Source of the DNA: Nitrospira sp.
GTDB lineage: Bacteria > Nitrospirota > Nitrospiria > Nitrospirales > Nitrospiraceae
Assembly: GCA_025936075.1 (NCBI GenBank)
Contig: JAICUC010000002.1
Location: 1-41,630 of the forward strand
Reading direction: 5' to 3'
DNA: 41,630 nt
Shown piece after piece: positions 41,144-41,630 of this stretch. The position numbers were made by a program, and so were the translations under genes. A model generated the notes under the pieces. It ran no database searches, was not told the DNA's origin, and saw only the letters and a list, made by a program, of their open reading frames with translations. Numbering within the stretch: position 1 is the first letter of the stretch; each line of letters begins with the position of its first letter.

Positions 41144-41630
<487 letters not shown>

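Overview
The window looks like chromosome of a Nitrospira-type bacterium (phylum Nitrospirota), an aerobic or microaerobic Gram-negative autotroph. This is an inference from gene content. A five-subunit 2-oxoacid:ferredoxin oxidoreductase of the kind used in the reductive TCA cycle sits in the same window as a complete bacterial proteasome with a Pup/UBact modifier. Lipoproteins and an OmpA-type protein indicate an outer membrane. No phage, transposase, integrase or CRISPR array was seen.

Layout. (1) 0.4-8.3 kb, minus strand: housekeeping genes rho-rpmE, a strong terminator, then a tight chain prfA-prmC-murA-hisG-hisD-hisB with 4-nt overlaps or gaps of about 10 nt. (2) 8.4-10.5 kb, plus strand: a DUF2203 protein, a YciI-like protein and an exported TPR protein whose promoter predicts a leaderless mRNA. 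(3) 10.6-14.8 kb, plus strand: the oxidoreductase operon (epsilon, alpha, beta, gamma, delta) behind a promoter with perfect -35/-10 hexamers and a leader of about 225 nt, closed by an intrinsic terminator. A small acidic protein and tRNA-Asn(GUU) follow. (4) 15.5-17.6 kb: a doubtful secreted ORF, a class II aldolase-family enzyme and a YheT-type hydrolase.

(5) 17.6-26.9 kb, minus strand, is the most notable block. In transcription order it holds an HD-domain protein, YjbQ, an exported HtrA-like protease, the proteasomal ATPase ARC/Mpa, Dop, Pup/UBact, PrcB, PrcA and PafA. PafA would join the C-terminal Glu of the modifier to substrate lysines, ARC would unfold tagged proteins into the PrcA/PrcB barrel, and Dop would remove the tag. 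Features that differ from the actinobacterial version are a modifier ending Arg-Thr-Gly-Glu rather than Gly-Gly-Gln/Glu, an ARC whose C-terminus lacks the HbYX gate-opening motif, and a 12-bp inverted repeat abutting the prcB ribosome-binding site.

(6) 27.0-32.0 kb, plus strand: an exported protein, a HIT protein, a TPR/Sel1 protein and a membrane-bound CHASE2-sigma-54 activator. (7) 32.1-41.2 kb: envelope and accessory genes, including a DUF3574 lipoprotein, a DUF2235 membrane hydrolase, an ICMT-like methyltransferase, a lipoprotein with three internal repeats, a cysteine-rich Sel1 repeat protein, an OmpA-domain protein with a long 21-residue-repeat coiled coil, a GNAT acetyltransferase and a small helical protein. 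(8) The right edge cuts a 4Fe-4S ferredoxin gene.
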